A stretch of 64,000 bases of DNA from Ziziphus jujuba (taxonomy: Eukaryota; Streptophyta; Magnoliopsida; Rosales; Rhamnaceae). The position numbers and the translations under genes are program-made. Where the stretch lies: contig NC_083382.1 in assembly GCF_031755915.1 (NCBI RefSeq), positions 9,460,001 to 9,524,000 of the forward strand, in the 5' to 3' direction. Below are positions 12,820 through 25,426 of this stretch, piece by piece; within the stretch, counting starts at the first letter, position 1, and each line of letters begins with the position of its first letter. The notes under the pieces were generated by a model. It worked only from the letters and a program-made list of their open reading frames with translations, was not told the DNA's origin and made no database searches.

Positions 12820-15800
12820 TTATTGACTGAGGTGTTTATCTTGTAAATGCTTTGATGCAATGCTGCGAAAATGTGATGAACCAACAGACTGATCCTGCAG
12901 CCAAAGAAACTAATAAATTAAGAATCCAATATGAAAATTGAAAATTGTAGTATTCAAATGCACACCACATCTTGCATATTATCCTGAATGTTGAAACATC
13001 CATGCATGGCTGCCACTCTAAAACTAGGCTGTCCCTGCAACTACAGAAACCCAAGCAAAACAATAGCCGATTTCAATTATTCTGTACATTAAACCATACT
13101 TCTAAACAGAACTGCTAATATCAAAATACTGTACCAGTCCCTGCATATTCTGTTGGGTCCCATAGTGGCCAACACGTGTAGATGCCAAATGCAACTGTCC
13201 CTGAAGAAATAGAGGACAAAAAGTTGGAACTAAAAGCATTTAAAATATTGCCCACGATCATCAAGGCCAGAACAATAGCACAGACTATACCTGCATCCCC
13301 TGTTGGTTGCAATAGTAACCATCACCAATAGGAGAAACGGAGTTCAATCGCCCCTGCATCAAGTATAAAACAACCTTGGTATAGATTATTATTGATGTAA
13401 TAAAAGTTTGACAGATTTAAAGTTACCATACCACTCCTTGGATGCTGTCTTGAGCAGCATAATAATCATCAATAGCTGGAGCTCTGGAACCAAGCACCTA
13501 CCGAAACGTATCAATAATCATGAGAGAAACATCACAATAAAATAAGGAAAAAAGTTACAATATACTTCTAACAATTGCAATATCTTAGGATGACAGAGGC
13601 TACTTCATATCACCTCTTGCATATCCTGTTGAGGAATATAACAATCATCAAGGTTGCGAGCCCTGGAGTTCATCTGTTCCTACATACACAAAAGTTACAA
13701 TGAAGCGCACTCTAACAAATTGCAACTTGAAGAAGTTCTCATAAGATGAGGAAGAAATTCAGAATTAAAATGAAATGGGACAAACCATCTGCTGACGGCT
13801 CTCTTGCATCCTACCAGCAGTTCTCTCTGGGTCAGACTGTCCCTAAATTATATACAAATATTAACTCAGGACACATATTAAGAAGAATAGGCCAAGAAAA
13901 GTAATCGGATCTGCAAGCCAAAAATCAAGCTCAACTGACCTTCCGTTTTCTGTATGTTTTCTTTTTCTTAGTTGATTTGCCCATACTGTTTCCATGCTTC
14001 TCTTCAACATTGAGGAATCCAGGAAATGCAGACATGTTGGGTTCCAAAACACTCCTTACAGAATTGTTTACATCCACACATTGTTTTAGTACTTCATCTA
14101 ATGCCTGAAGTGCAATATGGCAAGCCTCTGGAGATAAAGATCCTTCTTCACCCAATTTAATGGCTAGTTTACACAGGTCATTAAAACGTTGAAATCTGAA
14201 ATTAAGCCTCTTAGGTATTTCAATATTAGTTTGGTTAACCTTTGCATCTCTTGTCCATCGCTTCAAAATGTAGTGGGATGGGATATTAGCAGTACCAGAG
14301 ATTTGAAGCACAAGCAATGCATGCCTACAAAGAAAACCTCCGTATTCAAAAGAATGGCATAAGCAACATATTTTACGCTCTGCTTCATTCCAAACAACAA
14401 TGAAGTTCTGGCGCTTTTCAAAATCATCAACCTGAAAGATAACGGCTGCTTCATTTTCACTTTGTTTTTTCAGATGACAAGAACCTACTCCCAATACCTC
14501 AACCTGAAATTTCTTAAATATTGCCTCCGTATAAACAGAAGACATTTGTTTCTCAAAAGGTGAAAGAGATCTTAATCCAGGCTGCTTGTGTCGAGTTTCA
14601 AAATCAGCAGTAGCTTCCATGTCACAATTATCTTTCAGATATTCTTTATACAGCCTCCCAATAAATTCTTTGAACATAGTTTCTGGAAAAATGTACTTGT
14701 CAAAGAATGAGGTCACACTTCCAGATCGCTCAGTCGTAGACATTCCAGCTAAAAATGTATCCTTCATGTAATTTGGGACCCACATTTTACGATCTTCATA
14801 TAATGAATGAAACCATTCATTCTCCGTAAGTTCAAACCTATCAACCATTTTCCACCATTTCCTTTCAAATTGTTCTTCTGTCCATGACCGATAAATGCAT
14901 TTGTTGAATTTTTCCATAAAATTTTGATTTTGATTCATCATACAACCCAAATTTTCAGGAATCCTTCTTAAGACATGCCATAAACAAAAACAGTGGCGTG
15001 CATCAGGAAATACATCTGCTACAGCTTCTTTAAATAATTTGTCTTGATCAGTAATGATCACTCTTGGAGATTGGCTACCCATTGCTTTAAGCCATGTCCG
15101 CATTAACCAAACAAAAGTTTCTTTAGTTTCTTCCCCAACCAATGCACATCCAAGTAATATATACTGGAAGTGATTATTTACTCCAACAATAGGAATAAAA
15201 GGAATTTTATATTTGTTTCTTACATAGAAAGTATCGAAGAAGACCACATCATAAAATTTGCTATAATCATGCCTACCTTTTGCATAAACCCAGAATACAC
15301 TTTTCAAACGTTTCTCATGGTCTAAATCTAGTGCATAGAAAAAGTTGGGATTATCTTCCTGCATGCACATAAAATGTTCAAGCATTATTTGTACATCTCC
15401 CTCATCTAAAGCCAACTGCAGGCCTTTCTTTTCACAAGCAACGATTGCAGATTGCTTGTTCCGCCCCCTGATAGCATAATAAAAGTCATCCGGACAAATC
15501 TCATGATTATGCTCTTTTATAAAACCATGTATTACCCACTTTCCATTTTCTTTCCTCTTCATATGCATGCTAGCCTTACAGTCTGTTTTTATACATGGTC
15601 TTGGATTGACAGTAGCACCAGACTCACGCTTGTTTCCGAATCTAGAACACACAATTTTTATATCAATAAATTTTCCAGATTTTTTTGAGCGCCGACTAGC
15701 CTTGATTGTGATACCAAATCCCACAGACCGAGCATATTCTCTATAGAAAGAGTATGCTTCTTCCTTTGATTCAAACTCCAAACCACTGCAGGGTTCACAG

Positions 15801-16045
15801 ATAGACCCTTTATTTAGACCATCCACCTTAACAATGTTCACATCCAGCTGATCCTGATCACTGGAAACAATTTGGTTTGCATTAGATCCATGAGTTTCCT
15901 CAAGGTTTTCACTTGGCACAGAAGAATTAACATGTTCTTCCTCAACATTGTTTCTACGCATCGTATTGACATCGTCAACATTTATATTTGATCCAACGTC
16001 TATTTTCTCTCGGTCACATGTTGGCAGTTCAAGATCGATCTCCAT
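12820..16045 (-). CDS. FRS2: FAR1-related sequence protein, FRS2-like transposase-derived transcription factor
   Basis: Eight exons give 855 aa: 16045-13940, 13842-13786, 13679-13614, 13497-13432, 13353-13291, 13200-13135, 13034-12966, 12894-12820; every junction is phase 0. The first exon encodes a FAR1 DNA-binding domain (Cys/His zinc finger ending HNH, with GFGITIKASRRSKKSGKF), a MULE-type transposase core (first Asp in FFDTFYV, second in VIITDQDK), a SWIM zinc finger (CLCHSFEYGGFLCRH) and a basic KKKKTYRKRK nuclear signal. The small exons encode short repeats with a YYxxQQ core. The start MEIDLELP and the tail resemble Arabidopsis FRS2 as I recall it; FRS4 is the next closest option. The protein is expected to be nuclear. 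It shares orientation and exon architecture with FAR1 and FHY3 upstream. Confidence 0.9.
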
Positions 16046-17060
16046 AGAAGAAAATATGAACTATTCGATGCAAAAAGTCATTTTTATTCAATTTTACCTG
16101 GGAAAGAAAGAAAGACACATATGTTAAGCATTAATTAGAGCAATATTAAAGCTGAGTAAGAGTGAAAACTCCAGTTATCTAACAGTATTACTTTTATAAA
16201 ATGGTTTTTCTTGCAAGCTTTCCATTCTCTCTTATTCTCATAATCCAAAACGGATACAATACAATTTCATGAAATAAATCATATCTCTATGCCTTCATCT
16301 ATTTAATGATTCCAAATAAATGGAATAGTGAATAATCCACCACAGAATACAAAAGGCACTAATTAATGATTTAAGTTTCTCGTTCAAATTTTGGTTCCAA
16401 ACCCCAACAATAAGAGAGAGAGGGGGGGAAAAAAAAAAAAAATAAAAAAATAAAGATATTTCTCAACCCAGTAATTCATTTTAGAATTCTAACATCTTCC
16501 AAGTTCCAACTATTATAAAATTGATGGTTAGAAAGCCAAGAAATTCATATCCAATCTCACCTAATTTATATATACCGCACAACAAACCCAATCCTCAATA
16601 TTAAGCTTGTCACCTAACACTCCAACCATGAAAAAACCAAACTCCATTAAAACACACAGAGAAACAGAATAGTTCATAAAAGCACAAGTAAAAGCAAAAA
16701 ATCCAATTCTAAGCAATTAAAAAAAAAATTCGAAACAAACAATGACATATGGAAAAGAGAAAAGCAGAATATTGAGTTGTTGTTGTTAAGTACTTACTTC
16801 CAGTTTGGACCTCAGCAACCTAATTTCCCTCCGCTCGGCTCCTTTAAAGCTGCAACCTGAAAGCCAATATAGAAAAAGACGAAACTTTGAAACTTTGGTT
16901 TTTAATATTTTTTCTTTTTAATCTAAAGCCCCAATTTTTATTTTTACTTTTATTTTTTCCTTTTTCTGGGGAACCGGACAGAGTGTGACTTTTAAAGACA
17001 ACAAAGAACAAAGTGAAAGAGAGTGTGTGTCTGTGTGAAAGGCGGCGGGTGAGATTACCG
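16046..17060 (-). promoter_or_regulatory. FRS2-like 5' leader with probable intron
   Basis: On the minus strand a good acceptor (ctttcccag) precedes 16097, and a strong donor (gtaagt) follows position 16798. A leader exon about 50 bases long, then a 5'UTR intron of about 700 bases, is therefore likely. Transcription probably begins near 16900-17060. Inferred from splice signals only. Confidence 0.5.
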
Positions 17061-18416
17061 AAACGTAACGGGTCGGGTGTCGAATATATAAATTTGACAG
17101 AAAAAATAAATTTCACTTTGGATTATAATTACTTCTTTGCCCTTTCCTCAACTCCTTGCTATTTGCATTGTTGTTTAAAAACCAGTGAAAAAAATATACA
17201 AATGGACGAGTACTTTTTCTATTGTAGGAAGGGATTGTCCAGAAAAAGGTGTGAGCATAACTTATAATTTGTTGCAATTTTAATAAGCATTTTGTTAATG
17301 CTGTCTATTTAACTCATCTTCTTCTTTTTTATTTATTTTGATACCATAAATTTTACAGGTACATATATATCTATATATTTATTATATAATTAGGTAATTT
17401 TATTAGTACTTTTCATTTTTTTTTTTTTTTTTTTTTTGCAAATCCTATTGGTTTTATGCTAAGTTTCTTTTTTTAAAATTTGCGTTAGTCTAGAATTATT
17501 AAATTCTACTTCAAGAACTAAAAAGAAGTCTTCAATGATAAATTGTAGAAAATAAGCTGATTGTTGAAAAATTGTATGGGAAACATTTTGGACTTTAATT
17601 TTCTTTCTTTTCAATTTTTTTTTTTTAAACAGGTTATTTTAAAAGAATACTCAAAGGTTTGTCGTCTCATATATTTCCAAAAGTTTTAAGTAACATATGT
17701 TTATCTTCAAATTGTAAAATAAAAAAAAAAAACAGTTTTATTAAGCTTTCCCGGGTGCAACCCAAAATTTTATCTTTTCAACCAGAATAGAAAAATTTAG
17801 ACATTAGACAAAGATATTTAATAAAAATGAAGACTGACAAATCATACATTCCTTTAAATAAATCTTAATTTTAACTTTTCATAACTTCCCATAACCTCTT
17901 CGTATTCTGTTAGGGAAGATAACTTATCAAACTAACATTTGTCAAATACCCTTATCTACAAAATGGCCTCAACATTTACTATGACATTTTTATTTGAAAC
18001 CCTTGTATATTAATTAATATGTGGAACCCCCTAGGCAAAGGCCTTATTGGCATTAGGCCTTGCCATTTTAGGCCAACCATGATACACCTTCAATATATAG
18101 ATACACGAATTAATCTAAAATATCTCTAACCTAAGGTTGCCTCGCCAACATGGCCAAGTTTGAGGCAACACATAGCATCAATATCAGTTACATCAATTTC
18201 CATTTTCTCTTTGGTGGGAGAAAAGCAGGGGAGGTGGGATAATCATCCAAAATTCTGAAGAGCCAGTACCTATAGGCATAATTGTCCACCTTCTTTTCGA
18301 CCGTACATGTTTCTTCTGGCTTGATTTATCAATGATCACCAAGTCTTTGGTAAAATTTCAACCACCTTCAAGAGATGATAAATACCATTGCAGCAACCAT
18401 GCAAGGTGTTTCGCTC
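17061..18416. other. Intergenic region between FRS2-like promoter and FAR1 3' end
   Basis: No coding exon is supported. It should contain the FRS2-like promoter and the FAR1 3'UTR. Several T- and A-runs (near 17417-17438 and 17720-17731) are the only visible structure. Confidence 0.55.
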
Positions 18417-21400
18417 TCATGTGTGTCTGGAAGCATTGCCATGTAACTGTGCAGATCTCAAGTGTGGCTCATCCTGCATCAAGGGTTACAAACTAAGAAT
18501 GGTAAAACCATGTATAAAATAATTGCTACTCTCAAAAACATCAACGTAAATGGCATCTTTGCAAACTAACCTGCAAGCTGTAACCAAAGCTGGTTGGTGG
18601 TCTGAAATCCAGTTGTCCCTACAAGAATACAACAAAATTTCGAGAATGTTATAAGTGATATATACATAACCAAGTTTCTCTACAAAAACTTTGATGTTCA
18701 TTATAGAATAGTATACCAGCGCATGAATGCCTTGTTGAGCCCCAAAATAACTATCAGGGCCAGGCGCTATTGAGTTTAATTGTCCCTGCAATCATGAAAT
18801 TGATTCATTAATTACATAATCAATCATGCAACTGTTAATTATAGATATATGAGTTATTTTTTTTTATTTTTTTTCCCAGTACAGGTTCTAATATTTTTGT
18901 ATGTTCCCAAAGAGACTACTAATGAATTATCGTCACAAGTTTGACATGACACACCAGCCCCTGGATACTCTGTTGGTTAACGTAGTAACTGTCATGAGGT
19001 GGCTCCATCAAATTCAACTGTACCTGCAACCAGCATCAGCAATGAAACATCATCAAGAAGTCAGACGATGTTTCATAGAAACCACATAGCACAGCTTATA
19101 AAAATCCGATGCACAAAAACAAAATATAATACCAGTCCTTGCACATTCTGTTGGGCACCATAGTATCCATTAAGTGTTATGCTATCTGAGCTTAGATTAT
19201 CCTACAAGCATGAAAACGTAAAGTAAGATAAAGCATTATTGAAAGTCTCATGTATACAGCTAAGATAAAGCATTATTGAAAGTCTCATGTACACAGCTAC
19301 ACTTTGACCTTAAAAGTATCATCAGATAGAGCCACTTTCTGTGGGGGGTTCAACTAATACAGCATTTAGAAGCTCAGTAGGAATTTACTTAGTGAACATC
19401 GGAACATCATTCTTATTGTGATTAGTGCACTACATTAATACAAAATTTGAGAATTGAACATGATTAGAATGAAGAAAGAACAAAACCATTTGCTGCAAGG
19501 TGTCTTGTTCTTCAACAAGTACAACATCTTGATCAGCTTGTACCTGAAACATAGAGCATGCTCTAGTTAATATCTTTTAATGAGTTTAGTTACAAAAACA
19601 TAAAAGACAAACATCATCAAGTGTCAAATCTCAAAAAAATTAACCTTTCTTTTCTTGTTTGTATTCTTCTTCCTGCTTGTTTTAACCACAAGGCTTCCCT
19701 GATTCTCTTCTTCCATTTCACGAACACCATGAACATTGGTGCTATACTCTACAGCATTGTTGTTATGGTTGTTCACGTCCACACAGTTCCTCAGAGCTTC
19801 AACTAGTGCCCGAAAAGCAATATTATATGTCTCTTCAGATAATGAACCTTCTTCACTCAGTTCTATGGCATGTTTACACAAGTCATTATAGCGCTGCACC
19901 CTAGTCTTTGTCCTCTCTGTTCCTTCAGCCATTAATGTCCTACCTTTTGCATCCTTTGTCCACCTCTTCAAAATATAGTGAGGTGGGATGCTTGAAAGGC
20001 CACAAATTTGGAGAACAATTAAAGCATGTCTACAAAGAAAACCTTTGTATTCAAACAGACGACAGAAACAAGAAACCTCTGATTTTGTTTCATTCCACAA
20101 TACAAAAAAGAATTCATCCTTTTCACAGTCTTGGACTCTAAATGTGATAGTTGCTCCATCTTCACTTTCTTTTTTTGGCTGGCAGCCAACTACACCCAAA
20201 ACTTCAACTTGGAATTTCTTGAATACAGCATGTGTGTAAACTGTTGACATTTGCTTTTCCCAAGGTGAAGGAGATTTTAATGCAGGTTGCTTGTGCCAAG
20301 TATCAAAATCTGCAATTGCTTCCTCTTCATACCTATTTTGTAGAATTGATCCATACTGTTTCACAAACTCCTTCAGAGTAATTTTCTTATGTATGTATTT
20401 GTCAAAGAAAGAGTTCATACTTTCAGAACGCTGATTTGTAGACATTCCAGCTAAAAAAGTATCCTCCATATAAGTAGGCACCCATTTTTTACGGTCTTCA
20501 TATAGTGACTGAATCCATTCATCATCCTGAAGTTCAAATCTAGTAATCATTTTCCACCACCTCATGTCAAACTGATCGTCTGTCCATGACTTAAAAATAC
20601 ACTTGTTAAACTTATTTAAAAAATTCTCATGACGTTTGATTGCATGAGCAAGAGTTTCAGGGATCTTTTCCAATATATGCCAAAGTGAAAAGCAATGACG
20701 GGCATTTGGGAAGACTTCTTCAATGGCTGCCTTCAAGGCTTTGCCTTGATCAGTGATAATCACTTTGGGAGCTTGTCCACCCATTGCTCTAAGCCATGTC
20801 TTCATTAACCAAACAAATGTTGATTTAGTCTCATCAGCAACCATTGCACAACCAAGCAACATGGACTGAAAGTGATGGTTCACCCCAATAAACGGAGCAA
20901 ATGGTAATTTATCATTGATTTTGACATAAGAGGTATCAAAAGAAACAACATCACTAAAACTGGCATAATCACTCCTACTTTTAGCATCAACCCAAAACAA
21001 ATTTCTCACACGCTGCTCTTCATTCAAATCTATTGCATAGAAGAAGTTAGGATTCTCTTTCTGGATCCGCTTGAAATACTCGAGCAGTACTTGGGCATCT
21101 CCCTCCTCTAAACCCAAGTACCGGCCTTTATCAAACTGAAAATCTGTTTCAGCCCGAACAAACCCAATATTTTGATATCCGCCAGATTGTCTTGACATCT
21201 CAACATACATCTTTCTAGTACGTTCACTTACAGCATGCAAAATGTCAATGTTATTCTTCTCAACTAACTTTACATTCCTATGAATCCGAAAATGATAAGC
21301 TAGAGCTGGTAAAAGTTCATGGTTATGCTCCTTTATGAATTCATGAATAATCCATTTTCCATCTGACCTTCGCTTCACATGCATACTGGCTTTGCAGTCT

Positions 21401-21789
21401 GTCTTTTTCACACTTGGCCGTCTACTGCTGCCACCATCTGATTCTGGTGTGACTCCATATCTGGAACATGCAAATTTAGCATCAATAAATTCTTTTGATT
21501 TCTTTGAACGTCGGCTGTTTTTTATTGAAGTGGTGAATCCCATTGATTTAGCATATTCTTGATAAAATGAGTATGCTGCCTCATGTGATTCAAATTCAAT
21601 TCCATTACAGGGTTCAAAATCTGTATCCCCTTCAAACATTACAACATCCCTTTTTGGAGAACTAAGAAGGCCACCATCTCTATTATGCACTCCATCCATA
21701 ACAACAATCATGTTTTCATTCACTCCCCCAGCATTCACATTGTCTTGAGAATTCATCGCATTTTCGACTGGATTTTGACTCCTATCCAT
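18417..21789 (-). CDS. FAR1: FAR1 orthologue (FAR-RED IMPAIRED RESPONSE 1)
   Basis: Seven exons, all joined in phase 0, give 837 aa against 827 aa recalled for Arabidopsis FAR1: 21789-19645, 19543-19487, 19201-19133, 19023-18955, 18785-18717, 18618-18571, 18473-18417. Exon 1 carries the FAR1 zinc-finger domain ([13 protein letters not shown], then [13 protein letters not shown]), the MULE transposase domain (SFDTSYV; VIITDQGK) and the SWIM finger ([15 protein letters not shown]), then the basic KKNTNKKRK. Small exons encode near copies of a 23-residue module, including NGYYGAQQNVQGL, and the family end DEPHLRSAQLHG. FAR1 acts with FHY3 in the nucleus, activating FHY1 and FHL in phytochrome A signalling, among other roles. 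Orthology is supported along the whole length, including the AYHF...NIDILHAVSERT segment that separates FAR1 from FHY3. Position 21789 is the only start consistent with the family, and a splice acceptor lies just before it. Confidence 0.95.
19224..19297. repeat. 37-bp tandem duplication in a FAR1 intron
   Basis: Two units (19224-19260 and 19261-19297) are identical except for one base. It lies within the second coding intron of FAR1, close to the acceptor side of the 19133-19201 exon. It looks recent. Confidence 0.9.
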
Positions 21790-23515
21790 CCTAAAAACAT
21801 ATCATCAAAAAATTGCTCATTATTTTTTTCCAACAAGTAAACTCCATTTTAAATCTTAATGAAATGATAATTAATATAACAAGAAGTGTATGGTCAAAGA
21901 AAAATATTCTAAAAACAAACCTTTTCATAAAGGAAGAAAATAAAACATAATCAAGTATTAGAAAAGCAATGCGGAAAAAAGTACAGTTCATAAAATACAA
22001 GACAGTTTGAACACGGTATAAACTCCAGATAACTTTATATAATATATTACAATCATATGCATGTAACTTTTTAAGTTGGTATAACTGACATGGGCACCAT
22101 AGTAATACCAAGTCATATCAAGCTATAAGTCAAAATATCTGCTGATTCTCAAGGATATACTAACATATTCCAAGCATGATCTTATGCCAATTCAAAGACA
22201 TGCAATTTGATTACTAGATTTTACTGTCGTCTAGCAATAGCATATATTGCAGACGCTCCATCGTTATGCTAGTTATTAGACAAAACTTTCAACTGAATAT
22301 ATCACTTTCTTATAACTGGCTATTCTATATGTTTTTTGAGCTAATGGTGCTCAGTGATAAGCGTCTTCTTAATTGAATATCAAAGCCTTCCTCTAATTAA
22401 TGAACTAAACACTGGTCAGTGTCACATAGTAAGTACATTATACACACACACACACACATAAATATATATAGAATTATCTCTTACTGCTAAACACCTAAAT
22501 AGCATATTCACAAACAAATTAAAACACCATTTGCTTAATTTAAGCAGCACTTGCCGAACCCATTACGTATGACGATTCATAATCTACGCAATTGCACAGG
22601 ACCCACATGGTAAAGCACTAACACATTTTGCATTTTAAGTAAGCACCTGAAGTGATTTGTTATTATTATCACACTTCTAGTCAGATTCCACCATTTACCA
22701 TAATTCAAAAGGTTTTGCAGGTCCATAAGTTATGTTATTGGTTATGTAACAGTAATAGCAAATTCCATACTAATTGCCAATGGCACAAGTACAACCTCTG
22801 TAATTTCTTCCTTAATATTCTAAAACCTTATATTATCTCTGTGATTACACAGTAATAAACGGTACATCAGGTTAGTGATTCATCAACCAACTCAAAGAAT
22901 CATAATTCACATTCCATCTTCTGCTAAAATAAAAAACTTAAAAAAAAAAAAAAAAAAGGCCTCTTATTGCCACACAATTAGACATTTGTTTGGCTCTAAA
23001 ATTGGAAGCAAGGTTACATAAACAACAAAAATCATAACTTTAATGCTACCATATTTCTTCTTTCCATTTTAGCACATTTTCTCAGCAGCCAAACATACCA
23101 CAAGCACAAAACGCTAAATTTAACCAAATTCACCAAAAAAAAAAAAAAAAAAAAAAGAGGGGTTTTGATCACTGAGAAGAAATTAAAATTGGGAAATTTT
23201 AGAGGGAAAGATAGACCTGAAACGGGAAGGAATGAGAATCAGAGAGCCGAGGCTGAAAAAGAAAAGCGAGTGGGGGTTTTCCGCGAGTGGGAGAAGCCTT
23301 CGGGGGGAAATCAGGAAAATTTAGGGTTTGATCTTCACTCGCTGTTTCTTGCACTCACTCGCCAAAGCAGTTGTTGGAGAAATTGGCTAATTCCACTCGC
23401 TTTTCTCACTCGCTTCAAATGTTCATCTCTCTCGCCCAGCTATCTCAGCGCGTCGATCGATGATCGTTAAAAAAAAAAAAAAATTTATTTTTTGGCTTCC
23501 CAATTCTATCTGAAA
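21790..23515 (-). promoter_or_regulatory. FAR1 5' leader intron and leader exon
   Basis: A minus-strand acceptor (tttttag) sits one base before the ATG triplet. A matching donor (cag|gtctat) lies at 23216/23217. This implies a 5'UTR intron of about 1.43 kb at 21791-23216 and a leader exon from 23217 upward. An 18-base CA repeat lies near 22441-22459 inside the intron. No coding exon is seen on either strand. Confidence 0.6.

Positions 23516-23580
<65 letters not shown>
23516..23580 (-). repeat. (GA)n tract in FAR1 leader or core promoter
   Basis: Read on the FAR1 strand this is an almost pure GA repeat of about 60 bases, placed just upstream of or inside the leader exon. Such GAGA tracts are binding sites for plant BBR/BPC proteins. 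Its role here is inferred from position. Confidence 0.75.
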
Positions 23581-23639
23581 ATATCTCTGGGTTCAGAACC
23601 ACAAACCCTGAGTGCGTGTGAGGAATGCCCACATGTGTG

Positions 23640-23646
23640 GCGCGTG
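23640..23646 (-). promoter_or_regulatory. FHY3/FAR1 binding site core upstream of FAR1
   Basis: The plus strand reads gcgcgtg, which is CACGCGC on the FAR1 strand, the published FBS core bound by FHY3 and FAR1. It lies about 60 bases upstream of the GA tract. Binding is not shown by sequence alone. Confidence 0.5.
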
Positions 23647-25154
23647 CAATTAACAGAATTTCCTCTCTCACTGAGTGGGTAAGTCGTCGTGCAGACTCAT
23701 GCTTTGGTCCTTAAAACGTCAAATTTTTTTCTTTTTCTTTTTCTTTTTTTTTTTTTTTTTTTTAAACTTCGCAATTTGCTGAGTTTTGCACCTTATAACT
23801 ATTTTTTTAAGTTTAAATTTAAGTAGTTTTGAAGTGTGCAATTTATTTGATAAACGCAACATGCAAAAATTTTTTAAGGCTGTTTAATTTTATAATTTTG
23901 TTGTTTTTATATTAAAGTAAATATAACTTGTGTTTTAAAACTGTTAAAAAAATAGTAAAAAAAATTTAAAAAAATTTAAAAAATGTAACAAAAATGAAAG
24001 TTTAAAAATTAAAATGACAAAAAAAAAAAAAAAACAGTTTAAGAAACAAATGCCACCACGATGGTAGAGTATTACCATCACCATCACAATCACAACTGGT
24101 CTTATTATGTTTTTAATATAAAAACATAAGTAAATATATCTGATTAAAACATAACTACATACATCGGATTACTATTTGTCTTTTTTTTTTTTTTTTTGGA
24201 TGATAATTATCGGATTACTTTTTGTCATCTTAAGAATGTCACGTATTGGTATTTATTATCCCAAATAGCAAGCCTGAAAAAAAAAATAATAATAATAATA
24301 ATAATGACACCTGTTTAATGGAAAGCATAATGGCATAGTAAATATTAAAAGTTGCCGTATATCTAATTAGATTTTTTACTTTTTAATTATTAATTTAAGT
24401 TTAGAGGAAGGATAATTTTAATTTTAAATTATTAATTTAACTTAAGAGAGCTCTTCAAAAGCCTGTATATCAGTATTGACAATCTACAGCATCAGTAGCT
24501 GGAGAAATAAATAAATAAATATATATATATATACAGTTCATTTATGGTGCAGACGGTTCTCATGCGAATCACAATATTAGTGACGATTTTTCATAGTATT
24601 GGTGACGATAGAATTTCCTTTTATATATATATATATATATTTGACATTATTAGGAAGCACTTGGAGGTGAATCCAAAAGCTAGCTTTAAAAGGGCTACAA
24701 AACTAATAAAGACACTTCCTATAATATTTGGGAAACAAAAAAGCTAGAAGCGTAGAAAAATTACCTATTTAGGCAAGCTAGAAGTGATTCCTATCCTATG
24801 GAATCAATTTCAGTTGGGCCCTATTCACTTTATTTTTATTCTTTTTGCCTCAATTATTACCATTCACTTTTTAAGAATAAGATGGAATCTTTCCAACCTA
24901 AAAAAAGGGGTTGAAATCTGTTAAAAGTAAACACTCGGTTGTGATCAGATTTTGCTGCGGAAAATAAAACTAATAAGCAAGATATGAATCAGTGGACGGG
25001 CATTCAACTTGGACAGACGTTTTTTTCTAAATTTGAACTGATTCTATATAGGCTAAACAATGACCGATACAATACAACAACCTTTACAAGAGATATGGCC
25101 CTAATTAATTTAGTCTAAACTCTCATTGAGCTCACATTACAAATTGACAAAGAT

Positions 25155-25188
<34 letters not shown>

Positions 25189-25426
25189 AGCCTAAACTAT
25201 CTTTTTCTTATTTTACAGATACCAAAAGAGCAGGCTCCTAAGTAATCCTTCCATCAGTACGCCATGAAACACTTCCCTTTCTTTACACAGAAATTGGCTT
25301 ACATAGATCGTCCCCTTCACCTACAACAGTTGATTCGTTCAAATCAATACTACAACGCCTGTTTTCAAACAAAGAATTTAAAAACCAGCAACAAGAAATA
25401 TGAATTACCTTAATGAGTTGATGACC
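23647..25426. other. Intergenic region between FAR1 promoter and FHY3 3' end
   Basis: No protein-coding exon is supported. It contains AT microsatellites (24514-24533 and 24618-24641), a poly-A run near 25157-25187 and AT-rich DNA. Minus-strand splice-like signals (a donor near 25410 and an acceptor near 25360) suggest a small intron in the FHY3 3'UTR just after its stop codon. Confidence 0.5.

Noticed and set aside
18486..18791. Short minus-strand open frame downstream of FAR1 that could be called a separate small gene
   Set aside because: Its start matches the FAR1 tail (QLNSIAP), and splice sites in phase join it to the main exon. It is a FAR1 exon plus intron, not a gene.
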